From Bacilli bacterium (GTDB taxonomy: Bacteria; Bacillota_I; Bacilli_A; ML615J-28; CAG-698), in NCBI GenBank assembly GCA_017962745.1, contig JAGCUR010000002.1, forward strand, positions 86,782-150,781: 64,000 bases of DNA, in the 5' to 3' direction. The notes below the pieces were generated by a model. The model did no database searches. It was not told the DNA's origin and saw only the letters and a program-made list of their open reading frames with translations. Made by a program: the position numbers and the translations under genes. This document shows, one piece after another, positions 17,176 to 28,934 of this stretch (within the stretch, counting starts at the first letter, position 1; every line of letters begins with the position of its first letter).

Positions 17176-20100
17176 TTGAGCTACAAAGATGTTGTTTATG
17201 GTAAAGACCGTGTAAGAAGAAATTATTCACGTGTGCAAACAAATGTAGAATTACCAAATTTAATTGAAATCCAAACTAAGTCATTTAGTGATTTCATTAG
17301 CAATGGTTTGAAAGATTTGTTCGTTGAAGTGTCTCCAATTAAGGATCACAATGGAAAATTAGAATTGTATTTTGGCGATTTTAGTTTTGATAATCCAGAG
17401 TATTCTATTGAAGAAGCTAAGAAGAACACGAAGAATTACTCTTGCAAACTTAATGTGGATGTAATGTTGAAAAACAATGAAACAGGAGAAATTAAAGAAA
17501 ATCGTATTTTCTTAGGCGATTATCCAAAGATGACTCCTTGGGGTACATTTATCATTAATGGTGCTGAAAGAGTAATCGTTACACAAATCATTCGTTCTGC
17601 TGGTGTATTCTTTTCTAATGAAGTTGACAAGAAGAGCGGTAAAAAGTTCTATTCTGGTCAAGTAATTCCTACTCGTGGAGCATGGATTGAATACGAACTA
17701 GGCAATAAAGATATTTGGTATGCAAAAGTTGACCGTTCAAAGAAAATTCCTTTGACTACTTTTTTGCGTGCAATTGGTTTAAGTAAGAACCGTGATTGCA
17801 AAGAAATGTTTGGTGATAGTGAATATCTTCAAAACACTTTCGGCAAAGACGAATCATTTGGTACAGATGATGCCTTAGCTAAGTTATATGACCGTGTACG
17901 TCCTGGGGAAAAGAGTACACCTGATGGAGCACGTAACTTTTTAGCAAGCCGTCTATTTGATACTAAACGTTATGATTTGGCTAGTGTAGGTCGTTATAAA
18001 GTTAATAAGAAATTAGATATATTTGCAAGACTTGACTACATCGCTGAAAACTTAGATAACGTTACTTTCAAAAATGATATCACTGTAACTGAGACTGATC
18101 CAGATACTGGTGAAATCACTGAAAAAGTATTAGTTAAAGCTGGTAGTCCTGTATCTAAAGAAAATGTGGATCTATTACATGAAAACAGAGATGCTCTAAG
18201 AAAGACATTTACTTATGAGCAAATGCTAGAAGGTAATAGTGTAATTTTAGATACTGTAACTGTTGTATTAGAAAATGGTAAAGAAATTAAAGTTGTTGGT
18301 AATGATCAAAGAGAAGAAGCTAACCATATCACTTTATCTGATATCTTAGCATCAACTAGTTATTACATGAACTTACACTTTGGTGTAGGTACATGCGATG
18401 ACATTGACCATTTAAGCAATAGACGTCTTCGTCTAATCGGTGAACTACTTCAAAATCAATTCCGTGTTGGTTTAGCAAAACTAGAAAAGAACGTACGTGA
18501 TCGTATGTCTACAATTGCTGATCCAAAGACTGTTAATCCAGAAAACTTGATTAACAACCGTACTTTAACTTCTACAATCAAAGATTTCTTCAGTTCAAGC
18601 CAACTTTCACAATTCATGGATCAAATTAACCCATTATCTGAGTTAACTCATAAACGTCGTATTTCAGCTTTAGGTGCTGGTGGTCTAACTCGTGATAGAG
18701 CCGGATTCGAAGTTCGTGACGTTCACGTATCACATTATGGAAGAATTTGTCCAATTGAAACACCTGAAGGTCAAAACATCGGTTTAATTAACTCTATAGC
18801 AACATATGCAAGAGCTAACCAATATGGATTTATTGAAACTCCATATTTAAGAGTTGAACAAATTGATGGTCATGCAGTTGTTAGAACTGACTTAGAACCT
18901 TTATATTTAACAGCAGATAAAGAAGAAAAATATTATATCGCTCAAGCAAACGTAACACTTAATAAATATGAAAATAGCGAATCAAAGAAAGATGGATTAC
19001 TAGAAATCGTTGATGAATCAATTATGGCTCGTTACAATGGTGAAACTGTTGTGTGCGAAAAGAGCAAGATTGGTTTAATGGACGTTTCTCCAAAACAAAT
19101 TGTAGCAGTATCAACTGCTTGTATTCCATTCCTAGAACATGACGATGCTAACCGTGCCCTAATGGGTACTAACATGCAACGTCAAGCTATTCCACTATTA
19201 AAACCTGAAGCTCCAATCGTAGCTACCGGTATCGAAGCTAAAGCTGCTAAAGACTCAGGCGTAGCTGTTGTTTGTGAAAACGATGGTGTTGTAGCATATG
19301 CGGATGCATTAAAGATTATTGTTCAAGAAGACAAAGGATCTTTAAATACATACAATTTAATTAAATACAGCCGTTCTAACCAATCAACTTGTGTTAACCA
19401 ACGTCCAATCGTTAGTCGCGGTGAAAGAGTTAAAGCTGGTGACATTTTAGCCGATGGTGCATCAATGGACCGTGGTGAAATGGCATTAGGCCGTAACGTT
19501 GTAATCGCCTTTATGACTTGGAATGGTTATAACTACGAAGATGCTGTAATCATGAGTGAAAGATTAGTTCAAGATGACGTATATACTTCAATTCATATTG
19601 AACAATATGAAGTAGAAGCACGTGATACTAAACTTGGTAAAGAAGAAATCACTTGTGAATTAGACAATGTTAAGAAAGATGCAATTGCTAATCTTGATGA
19701 ACATGGTATCGTTAGAATCGGTGCAGAAGTTAAAGAAAATGATGTGCTTGTTGGTAAAGTTACACCTAAAGGTCAAACTGAACCTACTCCTGAAGATAAA
19801 TTAGGACAAGTATTATTCTCTGATAACTCTAAAGACGTTAAGAATACATCATTTGTTGTTCCTCATGGCGGCGGTGGAATCGTTCATCGTATCGATTACT
19901 TCAGCCGTGAAAACGGAGATGAACTTGATGCTGGCGTTAACCAAAAAGTAAGAATCTTTATCGTTCAAAAACGTAAGATTTCTGAAGGTGATAAGATGTC
20001 AGGTCGTCATGGTAATAAAGGTGTTATCTCACGTATATTACCTCCTGAAGATATGCCATATATGGAAGATGGAACTCCAGTTGATATTATGCTTAACCCA

Positions 20101-20736
20101 CAAGGTGTACCAAGCCGTTTAAATATCGGACAAGTATTAGAAGTTCATTTAGGTATGGCAGCTAAGAAGTTAGGTTTACATGTAGCTACACCAGTATTCG
20201 ATGGTGTTACTAGTGAAGACTTAACAGAAATCATGAAAGAAGCTGGCATGGCTCCTGATGGAAAGTGTACTTTAATCGATGGTAGAACTGGTAAACCATT
20301 TGATAACAGAATCAATGTTGGTGTCATGTATATGATCAAGTTAGCCCACATGGTTGACGATAAACTACATGCACGTAGTGATGGCCCATATACGCTAGTT
20401 ACTCAACAACCTATGGGTGGTAAAGCTCAAAACGGTGGTCAAAGATTCGGTGAAATGGAAGTTTGGGCCCTTGAAGCATATGGCGCAGCCTACACTCTAA
20501 GAGAAATGTTAACTATTAAATCAGATGATATCGTTGGTAGAAATAGAGTTTGCAAAGCTATCGTTGATGGCAAACCTATTCCAGAACCAGGTGTCCCTGA
20601 AGCATTTAGAGTATTAGTTAAAGAATTACAATGCTTAGGCTTAAGTGTTAAATTAATTGATAATGAAACAAAAGAAAATGTTGCTAACAAGAGTTTGGTT
20701 GAAGAAATCAGTCAAGCTATGAGCAACAGAGCATAA
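17176..20736 (+). CDS. rpoB: RNA polymerase beta subunit
   Basis: I choose the TTG at 17176: AAGGGGTGA (17162-17170) is then correctly spaced, whereas the GTG at 17167 lies inside that site. The protein is 1186 residues, the usual Bacilli size, beginning [23 protein letters not shown]. The rifampicin-pocket region has [16 protein letters not shown] ([29 protein letters not shown]), and it keeps [17 protein letters not shown] and the [10 protein letters not shown] catalytic-centre segment. The rifampicin cluster shows no resistance-type change in these residues. It is cotranscribed with rpoC, 15 nt downstream. Confidence 0.97.
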   Translation: MSYKDVVYGKDRVRRNYSRVQTNVELPNLIEIQTKSFSDFISNGLKDLFVEVSPIKDHNGKLELYFGDFSFDNPEYSIEEAKKNTKNYSCKLNVDVMLKNNETGEIKENRIFLGDYPKMTPWGTFIINGAERVIVTQIIRSAGVFFSNEVDKKSGKKFYSGQVIPTRGAWIEYELGNKDIWYAKVDRSKKIPLTTFLRAIGLSKNRDCKEMFGDSEYLQNTFGKDESFGTDDALAKLYDRVRPGEKSTPDGARNFLASRLFDTKRYDLASVGRYKVNKKLDIFARLDYIAENLDNVTFKNDITVTETDPDTGEITEKVLVKAGSPVSKENVDLLHENRDALRKTFTYEQMLEGNSVILDTVTVVLENGKEIKVVGNDQREEANHITLSDILASTSYYMNLHFGVGTCDDIDHLSNRRLRLIGELLQNQFRVGLAKLEKNVRDRMSTIADPKTVNPENLINNRTLTSTIKDFFSSSQLSQFMDQINPLSELTHKRRISALGAGGLTRDRAGFEVRDVHVSHYGRICPIETPEGQNIGLINSIATYARANQYGFIETPYLRVEQIDGHAVVRTDLEPLYLTADKEEKYYIAQANVTLNKYENSESKKDGLLEIVDESIMARYNGETVVCEKSKIGLMDVSPKQIVAVSTACIPFLEHDDANRALMGTNMQRQAIPLLKPEAPIVATGIEAKAAKDSGVAVVCENDGVVAYADALKIIVQEDKGSLNTYNLIKYSRSNQSTCVNQRPIVSRGERVKAGDILADGASMDRGEMALGRNVVIAFMTWNGYNYEDAVIMSERLVQDDVYTSIHIEQYEVEARDTKLGKEEITCELDNVKKDAIANLDEHGIVRIGAEVKENDVLVGKVTPKGQTEPTPEDKLGQVLFSDNSKDVKNTSFVVPHGGGGIVHRIDYFSRENGDELDAGVNQKVRIFIVQKRKISEGDKMSGRHGNKGVISRILPPEDMPYMEDGTPVDIMLNPQGVPSRLNIGQVLEVHLGMAAKKLGLHVATPVFDGVTSEDLTEIMKEAGMAPDGKCTLIDGRTGKPFDNRINVGVMYMIKLAHMVDDKLHARSDGPYTLVTQQPMGGKAQNGGQRFGEMEVWALEAYGAAYTLREMLTIKSDDIVGRNRVCKAIVDGKPIPEPGVPEAFRVLVKELQCLGLSVKLIDNETKENVANKSLVEEISQAMSNRA

Positions 20737-20751
20737 GGAGGGGGCGTATCT

Positions 20752-23700
20752 ATGAAAAAATATGAATATATGCAAATAGGTATCGCATCTCCTGAAGAAA
20801 TTTATGAATGGAGTGGCGAATACGGCGAAGTTAAAAACGCTGAAACTATTAACTATCGTACATTCAAACCTGAACCAGGTGGCTTGTTCTGCGAAAGAAT
20901 TTTCGGTCCACAAAAAGATTATCAATGTTACTGTGGAAAGAGCAAGAGAACTACTGAAAAAGGCAAACGATGCGAAAAGTGCGGTGTTGAATTAACTGAA
21001 AGCAAAGTTAGACGTGAACGTTTAGGTCGTATCGAACTTGCTAGCCCAGTTGTTCATACATGGTTTTATAAAAATAGCCCAAGTAAGATTGCCTTACTTC
21101 TTCATAAAAAGTCAAAAGAGATTGAAGATATCGTTTATTCTGCTTCATTTGTAATCGTTGATCCAGGTGAACTTGGACATGTATTCCATAAAGACCAAAT
21201 CTTGACTGAACAAGATTTACGTCATTTCCAAATCGAATATGGTTACAATAAATTTAAAGCTTTAACTGGAGCTGAAGCTATTAAGTGCATGCTTCATGAT
21301 TTAGATTTAGATAAATTAAGTGAAGAATTACATGCGGAATTAAAGAAACCTAAGACTCCAAAGCAAAGCAGAGAACAAATTATCAAGCGATTAGAAGTTG
21401 TAGAAGCATTCAGAGGTTCTGGTAATAAACCAGAATGGATGGTTATGACACGTATTCCAGTGTTACCACCAGACTTACGTCCAATGGTACCACTAGATGG
21501 TGGCCGTTATGCTAAGACTGACTTAAACGATTTATATCGTAGAATTATTACTCGTAATAATCGTTTACGTCGTGAAATTGAAAACTTCTCTCCTTCACAA
21601 ATCACTAAGAATGAAAAACGTCTTATCCAAGAAGCAGTAGATGCTTTAATTGATAATAGTAAGAGAAATCGTCGTGTTGCTGTAAGCAATAACCGTCCTC
21701 TTAAGTCTTTATCTGATGTTTTACGTGGTAAGCAAGGACGTTTCCGTCAAAACTTATTAGGTAAGCGTGTTGACTACTCTGGTCGTAGCGTTATCGCTGT
21801 AGGTCCAGATCTACAAATGTATCAATGCGGTATCCCACGTGAAATGGCATTAATTTTATTTAAACCATTTATCATTAATAAGTTAATGGCAAAGAATGCA
21901 ACTTTACCTGAAACTGGAGGCAATCGTATTAGCTCTAAACGTGCTAAAGAAATGATTGAAGAAGGCCATCCAGATGCTATAGAACAAGTTGAAAAGGTAA
22001 TTGTAGAACATCCAGTTCTACTTAACCGTGCTCCAACTTTACATAGACTTGGTATCCAAGCATTCGAACCTAAACTAGTTGAAGGAAAAGCAATTCGTCT
22101 TCACCCACTAGTATGTACAGCCTTCAATGCGGACTTCGATGGTGACCAAATGGCTGTCCATGTACCACTATCTGAAGAAGCACAAGCTGAAGCAAGATTA
22201 TTAATGTTAGCTTCAAAGAATATCTTAGCACCAAAAGATGGTAAACCAATCGTTACACCTGGTCAAGATATGGTTTTAGGTAACTATTATCTTACAATTG
22301 AAGATGTATACGATGAAAGAAATGGCCGTGTATTTAAAGATGCTAAAGAAGTAGAACTAGCTTATGAAAATGATCAAATCTCACTTCACACAAGATTATT
22401 CTTACCAGTAAGTAGTTTTGATAGCACTAGATTTACTGATAAACAAAAAGATATGTACATTTGTACTACATACGGTAAGTTAATATTCAATACTATTTTC
22501 CCTAAACATGTAATGAATATTGAAACAAATCAAGAATTTGAAGATTTACCATATGTTAATGAAGCTAGCGAAAAGAACTTAACTGTTGGTGTTAATGATC
22601 GTTTCTTTGTTCCTAAAGGAACTAACTTAAAAGAATGGTTAAGTTATTGGTATGATGAATCACATCAAATTGATGCTCTTGATGAAGTTAGAAAAGCTTT
22701 AACAAGCGAACAATTTGAAGAAGTTGAAAAACTTAAAGATGGCGATGCTAAGATTAAACTTGCTTCAAAGTTTAATTCTAAATTAAGCGATAAAGTATTA
22801 AGAGAAGCATTTGATACAAAATGGTTGATTCCTCACCCATTCAAGAAGAAATTCTTAGGTGTTGTAATCGCTGAAGTATTTAAACGCTTTAAGCTAGCAG
22901 AAACATCTAAAGTTCTAGATAGAATGAAAGATTTAGGCTTCAAGTATTCTACAGTTTCTGGTATCACAGTTTCAGTATATGATATTGAAAATGTTGCTAC
23001 AAAGAAAGAAAAGATTGCGGAAGCTGATGCTAAGATTGCTGAACTTAATGATTGGTATGACATTGGTGAAATGACTGCTAAAGAAAAGAGCCGTCATACA
23101 ATCGAAATTTGGAAACAAACTAAGGAATCATTAAAGAAAGATATTCAAAAAGAAATGAATAAGCACTACATTGATAACCACATCTATTTGATGGGTGATA
23201 GTGGTGCCCGTGGTAATATTGATAACTACGTACAACTTTCTGGTATCCGTGGTATTATGGCTAAGCCTAATGGTGAAGAAAGTGATATCCCAATTAAAGC
23301 TTCATTCCGTGAAGGTTTAACAATGGCCGAATTCTTCACATCAAGCCATGGTTCTAGAAAAGGTTCTACCGATACAGCTTTAAAGACAGCTGAATCTGGT
23401 TACTTAACAAGACGTTTAGTTGACGTTAGCCAAGAAGTTGTTGTTAGAGAAGATGATTGTGGAACTGATCAAGGTATCGATGTTTACGAATTATATAATG
23501 AAAAAGAAAAGAAACAAATCGAATCATTATATGATCGTATTTGCGGAAGATTCGCTAATGAAGATGTAGTTGATCCTAATACTGGTGAAGTTATTGTTAA
23601 GAAAGGTGAATTCATTAGTGACAGCTTAGCTGGTAAGATTTGTGATGCAGGCATTAAGAAAGTTAACATTCGTAGCTTACTTACATGTACATGCAAGAAC

Positions 23701-24717
23701 GGCGTATGCGTTAAATGTTACGGTGCCGACTTATCTACTCGTGAAGTAGTAGAAAAGGGCGAAACTGTAGGTATTATTGCCGCTCAATCTATCGGTGAAC
23801 CTGGTACCCAATTAACAATGAGAACATTCCACTCAGGTGGTGTTGCCGGTGGTGATGATATCACTCAAGGTTTACCTCGTATTCAAGAATTATTTGAAGC
23901 AAGAGAACCAAAAGGTAAAGCAATCATTAGTGAAACTGATGGTGTTATAGAATCAGTTACTGAAGAAAAAGACCATCGTTACTTAATTAAGATTTGTCAT
24001 GAATATGCAGACCCATCTGCTCCTCAAGATAGGATTAAAGAAATTAAGTCTTACTTGACAGATAGCCGTAAAGTGCCACTTGTAAAAGTTGGTGATAGCG
24101 TTAAAGCCGGCGATAAGCTTACTGAAGGTCTAATTCATCCAAAAGAATTATTAAGAGTAACTAACGTAGTAGAAGTAGCTAACTATATCTTATTAGAAGT
24201 ACAAAAAGTATATAGCAGCCAAGGTGTAGGCATTGCCGATAAACATATCGAAATCATCATTAAACAAATGCTTCAAAAAGTAGTAGTTGTTAATGAAGGT
24301 GATACTGATTTATTACCAGGTGCTAACCTATCTAAAGCTGAATTATACGAAATCTATAAAGATTGCTTAGCTAATGGTAAACAACCTCCAGTTGTTAAAC
24401 CAGTAATCTTTGGTATTACAAGATCATCACTAAAGAGTGATTCATTCTTGTCTGCTGCATCATTCCAAGAAACAACTCGTATCTTAACTGAAACAGCTAT
24501 CCGTGGTAAGAAAGACCCACTAGAAGGATTAAAAGAAAACTTAATCATCGGTGGATTAATTCCTGCCGGAACTGGTGCAATTGAAATTAACGAGGATGCT
24601 CTTGTAAAACATTGTGATGAAGAATGTGATTGTGGATGCGAACATGACCACGATCATGAAGAAAATCATGATGATGAAGACTATCCTGAAGTAGATGAAA
24701 ATGCTATTTTAGGTTAA
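20752..24717 (+). CDS. rpoC: RNA polymerase beta' subunit with Cys/His-rich acidic tail
   Basis: A 1321-residue beta' subunit. The N-terminal zinc site is CYCGKSKRTTEKGKRCEKC (near 62-83), the catalytic Mg-binding loop NADFDGDQ (inside AFNADFDGDQMAVH), the second zinc site CxxxxGVCVKC (near 980), and the trigger-loop/bridge region GEPGTQLTMRTFHSGGVAG. AAGGAGGGGG gives strong initiation. The last 35 residues (1287-1321) are unusual: four Cys (1288, 1292, 1294, 1296), five His and many Asp/Glu, ending in ENAILG. This tail is not part of the conserved fold and may bind metal. Confidence 0.97.
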   Translation: MKKYEYMQIGIASPEEIYEWSGEYGEVKNAETINYRTFKPEPGGLFCERIFGPQKDYQCYCGKSKRTTEKGKRCEKCGVELTESKVRRERLGRIELASPVVHTWFYKNSPSKIALLLHKKSKEIEDIVYSASFVIVDPGELGHVFHKDQILTEQDLRHFQIEYGYNKFKALTGAEAIKCMLHDLDLDKLSEELHAELKKPKTPKQSREQIIKRLEVVEAFRGSGNKPEWMVMTRIPVLPPDLRPMVPLDGGRYAKTDLNDLYRRIITRNNRLRREIENFSPSQITKNEKRLIQEAVDALIDNSKRNRRVAVSNNRPLKSLSDVLRGKQGRFRQNLLGKRVDYSGRSVIAVGPDLQMYQCGIPREMALILFKPFIINKLMAKNATLPETGGNRISSKRAKEMIEEGHPDAIEQVEKVIVEHPVLLNRAPTLHRLGIQAFEPKLVEGKAIRLHPLVCTAFNADFDGDQMAVHVPLSEEAQAEARLLMLASKNILAPKDGKPIVTPGQDMVLGNYYLTIEDVYDERNGRVFKDAKEVELAYENDQISLHTRLFLPVSSFDSTRFTDKQKDMYICTTYGKLIFNTIFPKHVMNIETNQEFEDLPYVNEASEKNLTVGVNDRFFVPKGTNLKEWLSYWYDESHQIDALDEVRKALTSEQFEEVEKLKDGDAKIKLASKFNSKLSDKVLREAFDTKWLIPHPFKKKFLGVVIAEVFKRFKLAETSKVLDRMKDLGFKYSTVSGITVSVYDIENVATKKEKIAEADAKIAELNDWYDIGEMTAKEKSRHTIEIWKQTKESLKKDIQKEMNKHYIDNHIYLMGDSGARGNIDNYVQLSGIRGIMAKPNGEESDIPIKASFREGLTMAEFFTSSHGSRKGSTDTALKTAESGYLTRRLVDVSQEVVVREDDCGTDQGIDVYELYNEKEKKQIESLYDRICGRFANEDVVDPNTGEVIVKKGEFISDSLAGKICDAGIKKVNIRSLLTCTCKNGVCVKCYGADLSTREVVEKGETVGIIAAQSIGEPGTQLTMRTFHSGGVAGGDDITQGLPRIQELFEAREPKGKAIISETDGVIESVTEEKDHRYLIKICHEYADPSAPQDRIKEIKSYLTDSRKVPLVKVGDSVKAGDKLTEGLIHPKELLRVTNVVEVANYILLEVQKVYSSQGVGIADKHIEIIIKQMLQKVVVVNEGDTDLLPGANLSKAELYEIYKDCLANGKQPPVVKPVIFGITRSSLKSDSFLSAASFQETTRILTETAIRGKKDPLEGLKENLIIGGLIPAGTGAIEINEDALVKHCDEECDCGCEHDHDHEENHDDEDYPEVDENAILG

Positions 24718-24724
24718 AATGATA

Positions 24725-24769
24725 GGTAATTACGCGTGCGTAATTACCTTTTCTTTTGCTTTTTTTTGA
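24725..24769 (+). terminator. terminator of rpoBC
   Basis: Perfect 11-bp stem GGTAATTACGC (24725-24735) / GCGTAATTACC (24738-24748) then T-rich DNA with eight T near 24760. The 93 nt to the next gene show only a poor promoter. Confidence 0.93.
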
Positions 24770-24862
24770 TTAAAGCATTATACTAATATAGTAATGAATA
24801 GAAAAATAAGTATTATTTATTGTTTTTAATAGGAAATATTTATTTAATAAATAGGAGTAAGA

Positions 24863-25657
24863 ATGAAGAAAATTAGTGAAAAAAAGATCTTTTTCCTCGA
24901 TATGGATGGAACCATCTATCATGAATCTAAATTAATCGATGGTGCCAAAGAGTTTTTTGAGATATTAGTTGAGAGAAATATTGATTATATTTTCTTAACA
25001 AATAACTCTTCAAAGAACAATGATACATATTTAAACAAGTTAAAAGGTTTTAATATTCCTTGTAAAATGGAAAATATTTATACTTCCGTTGATGCTACAA
25101 TCGATTATTTAAAGAAATATGATAATCCAGTAGTATACCTAGTTGGTACAAATGATTTCTATTTAGCGTTAGCTAAACATTATAATGTAAAGACAGGACC
25201 ATATTATGATCATGTAGATGTGGTTGTAATTGGTTTTGATACAGAACTTACTTATGAAAAGTTAAGATGCGCTACTTGGCATTTAGAAAATGGGGTAGAC
25301 TACATTGCAGCAAACCCAGATCTACGATGTCCAATCGAAGATGGCAGATATATTCCAGACTGTGGAACATTAATATATATGTTTGAAGCAACAACTGGTA
25401 GAAAGCCATTTGTCATTGGCAAGCCTAGAAGTTATATGATTGATGCGCTTTTAGAAAAATATGGTTATGCTAAAGATGATGCAGTAGTCATTGGTGATAG
25501 GCTATATACTGATATAATGGTTGGAATTAATGCCGGTGTTGATCAAATATGCGTATTGAGCGGTGAAACTACACTTGATGATTTAAATAAATGGGAATAT
25601 AAACCAACCTACATTATGAATTCAATTAAAGATGTAGCAGATAAATTTAAAGAATAA
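24863..25657 (+). CDS. HAD-IIA family phosphatase (NagD-like)
   Basis: A 264-residue HAD hydrolase. Motif I FFLDMDGTIY gives the nucleophile and acid Asp, motif II is FLTNNSSKN, the C2 cap lies between about 80 and 180, motif III is the Lys of IGKPR, and motif IV is VIGDRLYTDIMVG. NagD/AraL-type enzymes dephosphorylate small sugar or nucleotide phosphates. The substrate cannot be named. It stands alone between rpoC and the str operon. TAGGAG is 7 nt upstream. Confidence 0.88.
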   Translation: MKKISEKKIFFLDMDGTIYHESKLIDGAKEFFEILVERNIDYIFLTNNSSKNNDTYLNKLKGFNIPCKMENIYTSVDATIDYLKKYDNPVVYLVGTNDFYLALAKHYNVKTGPYYDHVDVVVIGFDTELTYEKLRCATWHLENGVDYIAANPDLRCPIEDGRYIPDCGTLIYMFEATTGRKPFVIGKPRSYMIDALLEKYGYAKDDAVVIGDRLYTDIMVGINAGVDQICVLSGETTLDDLNKWEYKPTYIMNSIKDVADKFKE

Positions 25658-25667
25658 AATTAAAGTG

Positions 25668-25696
25668 TTGACAAAAAGCATTAAAAAGAATATAAT
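25668..25696 (+). promoter_or_regulatory. str operon promoter (consensus)
   Basis: TTGACA (25668-25673), a 17-bp spacer and TATAAT (25691-25696). Confidence 0.93.
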
Positions 25697-25713
25697 GCAA
25701 TAGGTATTTAGAA

Positions 25714-25747
25714 AGATATGGTTTTGGGGTTCCAAAACCATTATCTT
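25714..25747 (+). ncRNA. strong hairpin in the rpsL leader
   Basis: Perfect 10-bp stem ATGGTTTTGG (25718-25727) / CCAAAACCAT (25732-25741) with loop GGTT, extended by AAGAT/ATCTT across one bulged T. There is no T-tract, so it is not a terminator. It may be an autogenous site or an mRNA-stabilising structure. Confidence 0.55.
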
Positions 25748-25812
25748 GTGAAATATTGATACGCCAGGAAATGTGGCAAATAATTATGATTATTAATATG
25801 AAAGGAGAAAAT

Positions 25813-26223
25813 ATGCCTACAATTAATCAATTAGTTAGAAATTCACGTGAATCAAAGACTTCAAAGTCTAAATCACCTCATTTAGGAATTGGTTACAATA
25901 CTTTACAAAAGAAGTACACTAATGTCCAATCTCCTCAAAAGCGTGGTGTTTGTACTCGTGTAACTGTTATGACTCCTAAAAAGCCTAACTCAGCTATACG
26001 TAAGTATTGCCGTGTACGTTTATCTAATGGAATTGAAGTAACTGCTTATATTCCAGGAATTGGTCATTTGCTTCAAGAACACAGTGTAGTTTTAATTCGT
26101 GGCGGTCGTGTTAAAGACCTTCCAGGTGTACGTTATCATGTTATCCGTGGTACATTAGATGCGACTGGTGTTAAGAACAGAAAACAAGCCCGTTCTAAAT
26201 ACGGTGCAAAAAGAGAAGATTAA
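25813..26223 (+). CDS. rpsL: 30S ribosomal protein S12
   Basis: The start at 25813 follows AAAGGAG and gives the family N-terminus [13 protein letters not shown]; longer in-frame starts run into the leader. The 136-residue protein has [20 protein letters not shown] (the streptomycin-relevant Lys is wild-type) and [15 protein letters not shown]12 is part of the decoding centre. It is first in the str operon. Confidence 0.97.
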   Translation: MPTINQLVRNSRESKTSKSKSPHLGIGYNTLQKKYTNVQSPQKRGVCTRVTVMTPKKPNSAIRKYCRVRLSNGIEVTAYIPGIGHLLQEHSVVLIRGGRVKDLPGVRYHVIRGTLDATGVKNRKQARSKYGAKRED

Positions 26224-26257
26224 TCAATAAAATATTTTAACGAAAGGAGGGAACATT

Positions 26258-26728
26258 ATGCCACGTAAAGGACATGTTCCAAAAAGAAAAGTATTACCAG
26301 ATCCAATATATAATAGTCCAATTGTTACTAGATTAATCAATAATATCATGTTGGACGGTAAAAAAGGTGTTGCACAAGAAATTTTATACGGTGCTTTTGA
26401 AAGAATCGAAAAACAAACTGGTCGCCCTGCACTAGATGTATTCAATGAAGCACTAGCAAATATTACACCTCAATTAGAAGTTCGTGCTCGTCGTATTGGT
26501 GGTGCTAACTACCAAGTACCATGCGAAGTTAGACCTGAAAGAAAGATGACTTTAGCCTTAAGATGGTTAACTCAATATTCTAGACTTCGTAAGGAAAAGA
26601 CAATGGAAGAACGTTTAGCAAATGAGATCTTAGATGCAGCTCAAGGTTTAGGCGCATCTGTTAAGAAACGTGATGATACTCATAGAATGGCTGAATCTAA
26701 TAAAGCATTCGCACATTATCAATGGTAA
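26258..26728 (+). CDS. rpsG: 30S ribosomal protein S7
   Basis: A 156-residue S7 of standard length: [33 protein letters not shown], the beta-hairpin region [18 protein letters not shown] and the C-terminal [15 protein letters not shown]. It nucleates the 30S head. AAAGGAGGG is 7-8 nt upstream. Confidence 0.97.
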   Translation: MPRKGHVPKRKVLPDPIYNSPIVTRLINNIMLDGKKGVAQEILYGAFERIEKQTGRPALDVFNEALANITPQLEVRARRIGGANYQVPCEVRPERKMTLALRWLTQYSRLRKEKTMEERLANEILDAAQGLGASVKKRDDTHRMAESNKAFAHYQW

Positions 26729-26766
26729 TCATCTAATAAAAATATTAAGAAAAGGAGATATGATTT

Positions 26767-28833
26767 ATGCCTCGTGAAATAGCATTAGCAAATGTACGAA
26801 ACATAGGTATTATGGCTCATATCGATGCTGGAAAAACAACTGTTACTGAAAGAATTCTATTCCATGCAGGCAAAATTCATAAAATGGGTGAAACCCATGA
26901 TGGAGCTAGCCAAATGGACTGGATGGAGCAGGAAAAGGAAAGAGGAATTACAATTACTTCCGCTGCCACAACTGCTTATTGGAAAGGTAATCGTATTAAC
27001 ATTATTGATACTCCCGGCCATGTAGACTTTACAGTAGAAGTATCTAGATCTTTGAGGGTTCTAGATGGTGCTGTAACAGTATTGGATGCTCAAGCAGGGG
27101 TTGAACCTCAAACAGAAACTGTTTGGCATCAAGCGACTGAATATAAAGTTCCAAGAATTGTTTTAGTTAATAAAATGGATAAAACTGGTGCTGATTTCAA
27201 TTATTCAGTTGCATCTTTAGGTAAAAGATTAGGTGCCAAAGCATTTCCTATTCAAATGCCGATTGGCTCTGAAGCAACATTCACTGGAATTATCGATCTA
27301 GTTTGTATGAAAGCTTATCATTTTAATGGCGATCCTGATGAGAACTTTTCAGAAATCGCAATCCCTGATTATCTAATGGATGAAGCATTAGCTAAAAGGG
27401 ATGAATTAATATCAGCGGTTGCTGATTATGATGATGATCTATTAATGCAATACTTAGATGGATGTGAAATTGATATTGACTTATTCAAAAATGCCATTAG
27501 AAAAGCTACTTTAAGCGTTGAATTCTTCCCTGTGCTTTGCGGAAGCGCATTTAAAAATAAAGGCTTAAAGCTAGTACTTGATGCAGTAGTTGATTACTTA
27601 CCATCACCACTAGATGTTGCTAGTATGATGGGAACAAATGCGAGAGGTGATGAAGTTGAAATCATCGCTGATGATAATAAAGGCTTCGCTGCTTTAGCAT
27701 TTAAAGTAATGACTGACCCATTCGTTGGTAAGTTAACATTCTTTAGAGTATATTCAGGCACATTAGAAAGTGGAAGTTATGTATATAATTCCACAAAAGA
27801 TAAAAAAGAACGAATCGGCCGTATTCTTCAAATGCATGCGAACAATCGTACGGAGATTAAAGAAGTTCATGCTGGTGATATCGCTGCCGCAGTTGGTTTA
27901 AAAGATACAACTACTGGTGATACATTATGTAGCGAAAACCACAAAGTAATCTTAGAAAAGATTGTCTTCCCAGAACCTGTCATTTCGGTTGCTATTGAGC
28001 CAAAAACAAAAGGTGACCAAGACAAGATGGGCGTTGCACTTGCAAAACTAGCCGAAGAAGATCCAACATTTAGAACTCATACCGACATGGAAACTGGTCA
28101 AACAATAATCTCAGGAATGGGTGAACTTCACCTTGATATTATTGTAGACAGAATGAAACGTGAGTTTAGAGTAGAAGCCAATGTTGGTAAACCACAAGTA
28201 TCGTATCGTGAAACAATTAAATCGATGGGCGAAGTCCAAGGTAAATTTGTTCGTCAATCTGGTGGTCATGGCCAATATGGTGATGTATGGATCAGATTCG
28301 AACCAAATCCTGGTAAAGGATTTGAGTTTGTTGATGCTATAGTTGGTGGTGTAGTTCCTAGAGAATACATTCCAGCTGTACAGAAAGGATTAGAGGCCGC
28401 AATAACTAATGGTAACTTAGCTGGATATCCAACAATTGATATCAAAGCTACATTATTTGACGGTAGTTATCATGAAGTGGATTCAAGCTCTGTTGCGTTT
28501 GAAGTCGCTGCTTCAATGGCATTTAAAGCCTCAGCTCAAAAGTGTCAACCTATTTTACTAGAACCGATTATGAGTGTAGAAGTACTAGTACCTGATGAAT
28601 ATTTAGGTAGCGTAATTGGTGACTTAACTAGTAGAAGAGGAACAATTGAAGGGCAAGATAGTCATGGACATGTACAAAGCGTTAAAGCTTTAGTTCCACT
28701 ATCTAATATGTTCGGTTACGCAACAGCTCTAAGAAGTAATACTCAAGGACGTGGAAACTATACTATGCAATTTAATAAGTATAAAGAATGTCCTAAGAGT
28801 ATTGCTGATGAAGTTATTAAGGCTCGTTCTTAA
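26767..28833 (+). CDS. fusA: elongation factor G
   Basis: A 688-residue EF-G. G domain: P-loop AHIDAGKTT (17-25), switch [10 protein letters not shown] and [10 protein letters not shown]. Domain II begins about residue 290, and domain IV has [16 protein letters not shown] and [10 protein letters not shown]. It translocates tRNA-mRNA using GTP. AAGGAG is upstream, as in the other str genes, 38 nt after rpsG. Confidence 0.97.
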   Translation: MPREIALANVRNIGIMAHIDAGKTTVTERILFHAGKIHKMGETHDGASQMDWMEQEKERGITITSAATTAYWKGNRINIIDTPGHVDFTVEVSRSLRVLDGAVTVLDAQAGVEPQTETVWHQATEYKVPRIVLVNKMDKTGADFNYSVASLGKRLGAKAFPIQMPIGSEATFTGIIDLVCMKAYHFNGDPDENFSEIAIPDYLMDEALAKRDELISAVADYDDDLLMQYLDGCEIDIDLFKNAIRKATLSVEFFPVLCGSAFKNKGLKLVLDAVVDYLPSPLDVASMMGTNARGDEVEIIADDNKGFAALAFKVMTDPFVGKLTFFRVYSGTLESGSYVYNSTKDKKERIGRILQMHANNRTEIKEVHAGDIAAAVGLKDTTTGDTLCSENHKVILEKIVFPEPVISVAIEPKTKGDQDKMGVALAKLAEEDPTFRTHTDMETGQTIISGMGELHLDIIVDRMKREFRVEANVGKPQVSYRETIKSMGEVQGKFVRQSGGHGQYGDVWIRFEPNPGKGFEFVDAIVGGVVPREYIPAVQKGLEAAITNGNLAGYPTIDIKATLFDGSYHEVDSSSVAFEVAASMAFKASAQKCQPILLEPIMSVEVLVPDEYLGSVIGDLTSRRGTIEGQDSHGHVQSVKALVPLSNMFGYATALRSNTQGRGNYTMQFNKYKECPKSIADEVIKARS

Positions 28834-28840
28834 TAATAGA

Positions 28841-28859
28841 AAACAATTGGCAATTGTTT
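28841..28859. repeat. short palindrome between fusA and tuf
   Basis: AAACAATTG/CAATTGTTT around a single G, followed by AATTTT. It is at best a weak terminator; tuf has its own promoter just downstream. Confidence 0.35.
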
Positions 28860-28871
28860 AATTTTAAACTC

Positions 28872-28900
28872 TTGCAATTTTAAATAAGATAAAATATAAT
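28872..28900 (+). promoter_or_regulatory. tuf promoter
   Basis: TTGCAA (28872-28877), a 17-bp spacer and TATAAT (28895-28900), 35 nt before the start. Confidence 0.85.
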
Positions 28901-28934
28901 TAAGTATGTATGATATTTAAGGGAGGAAAATTAA

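Noticed and set aside
17167..17176. GTG at 17167 as the rpoB start
   Set aside because: It falls inside the AAGGGGTGA ribosome binding site; TTG at 17176 has correct spacing.
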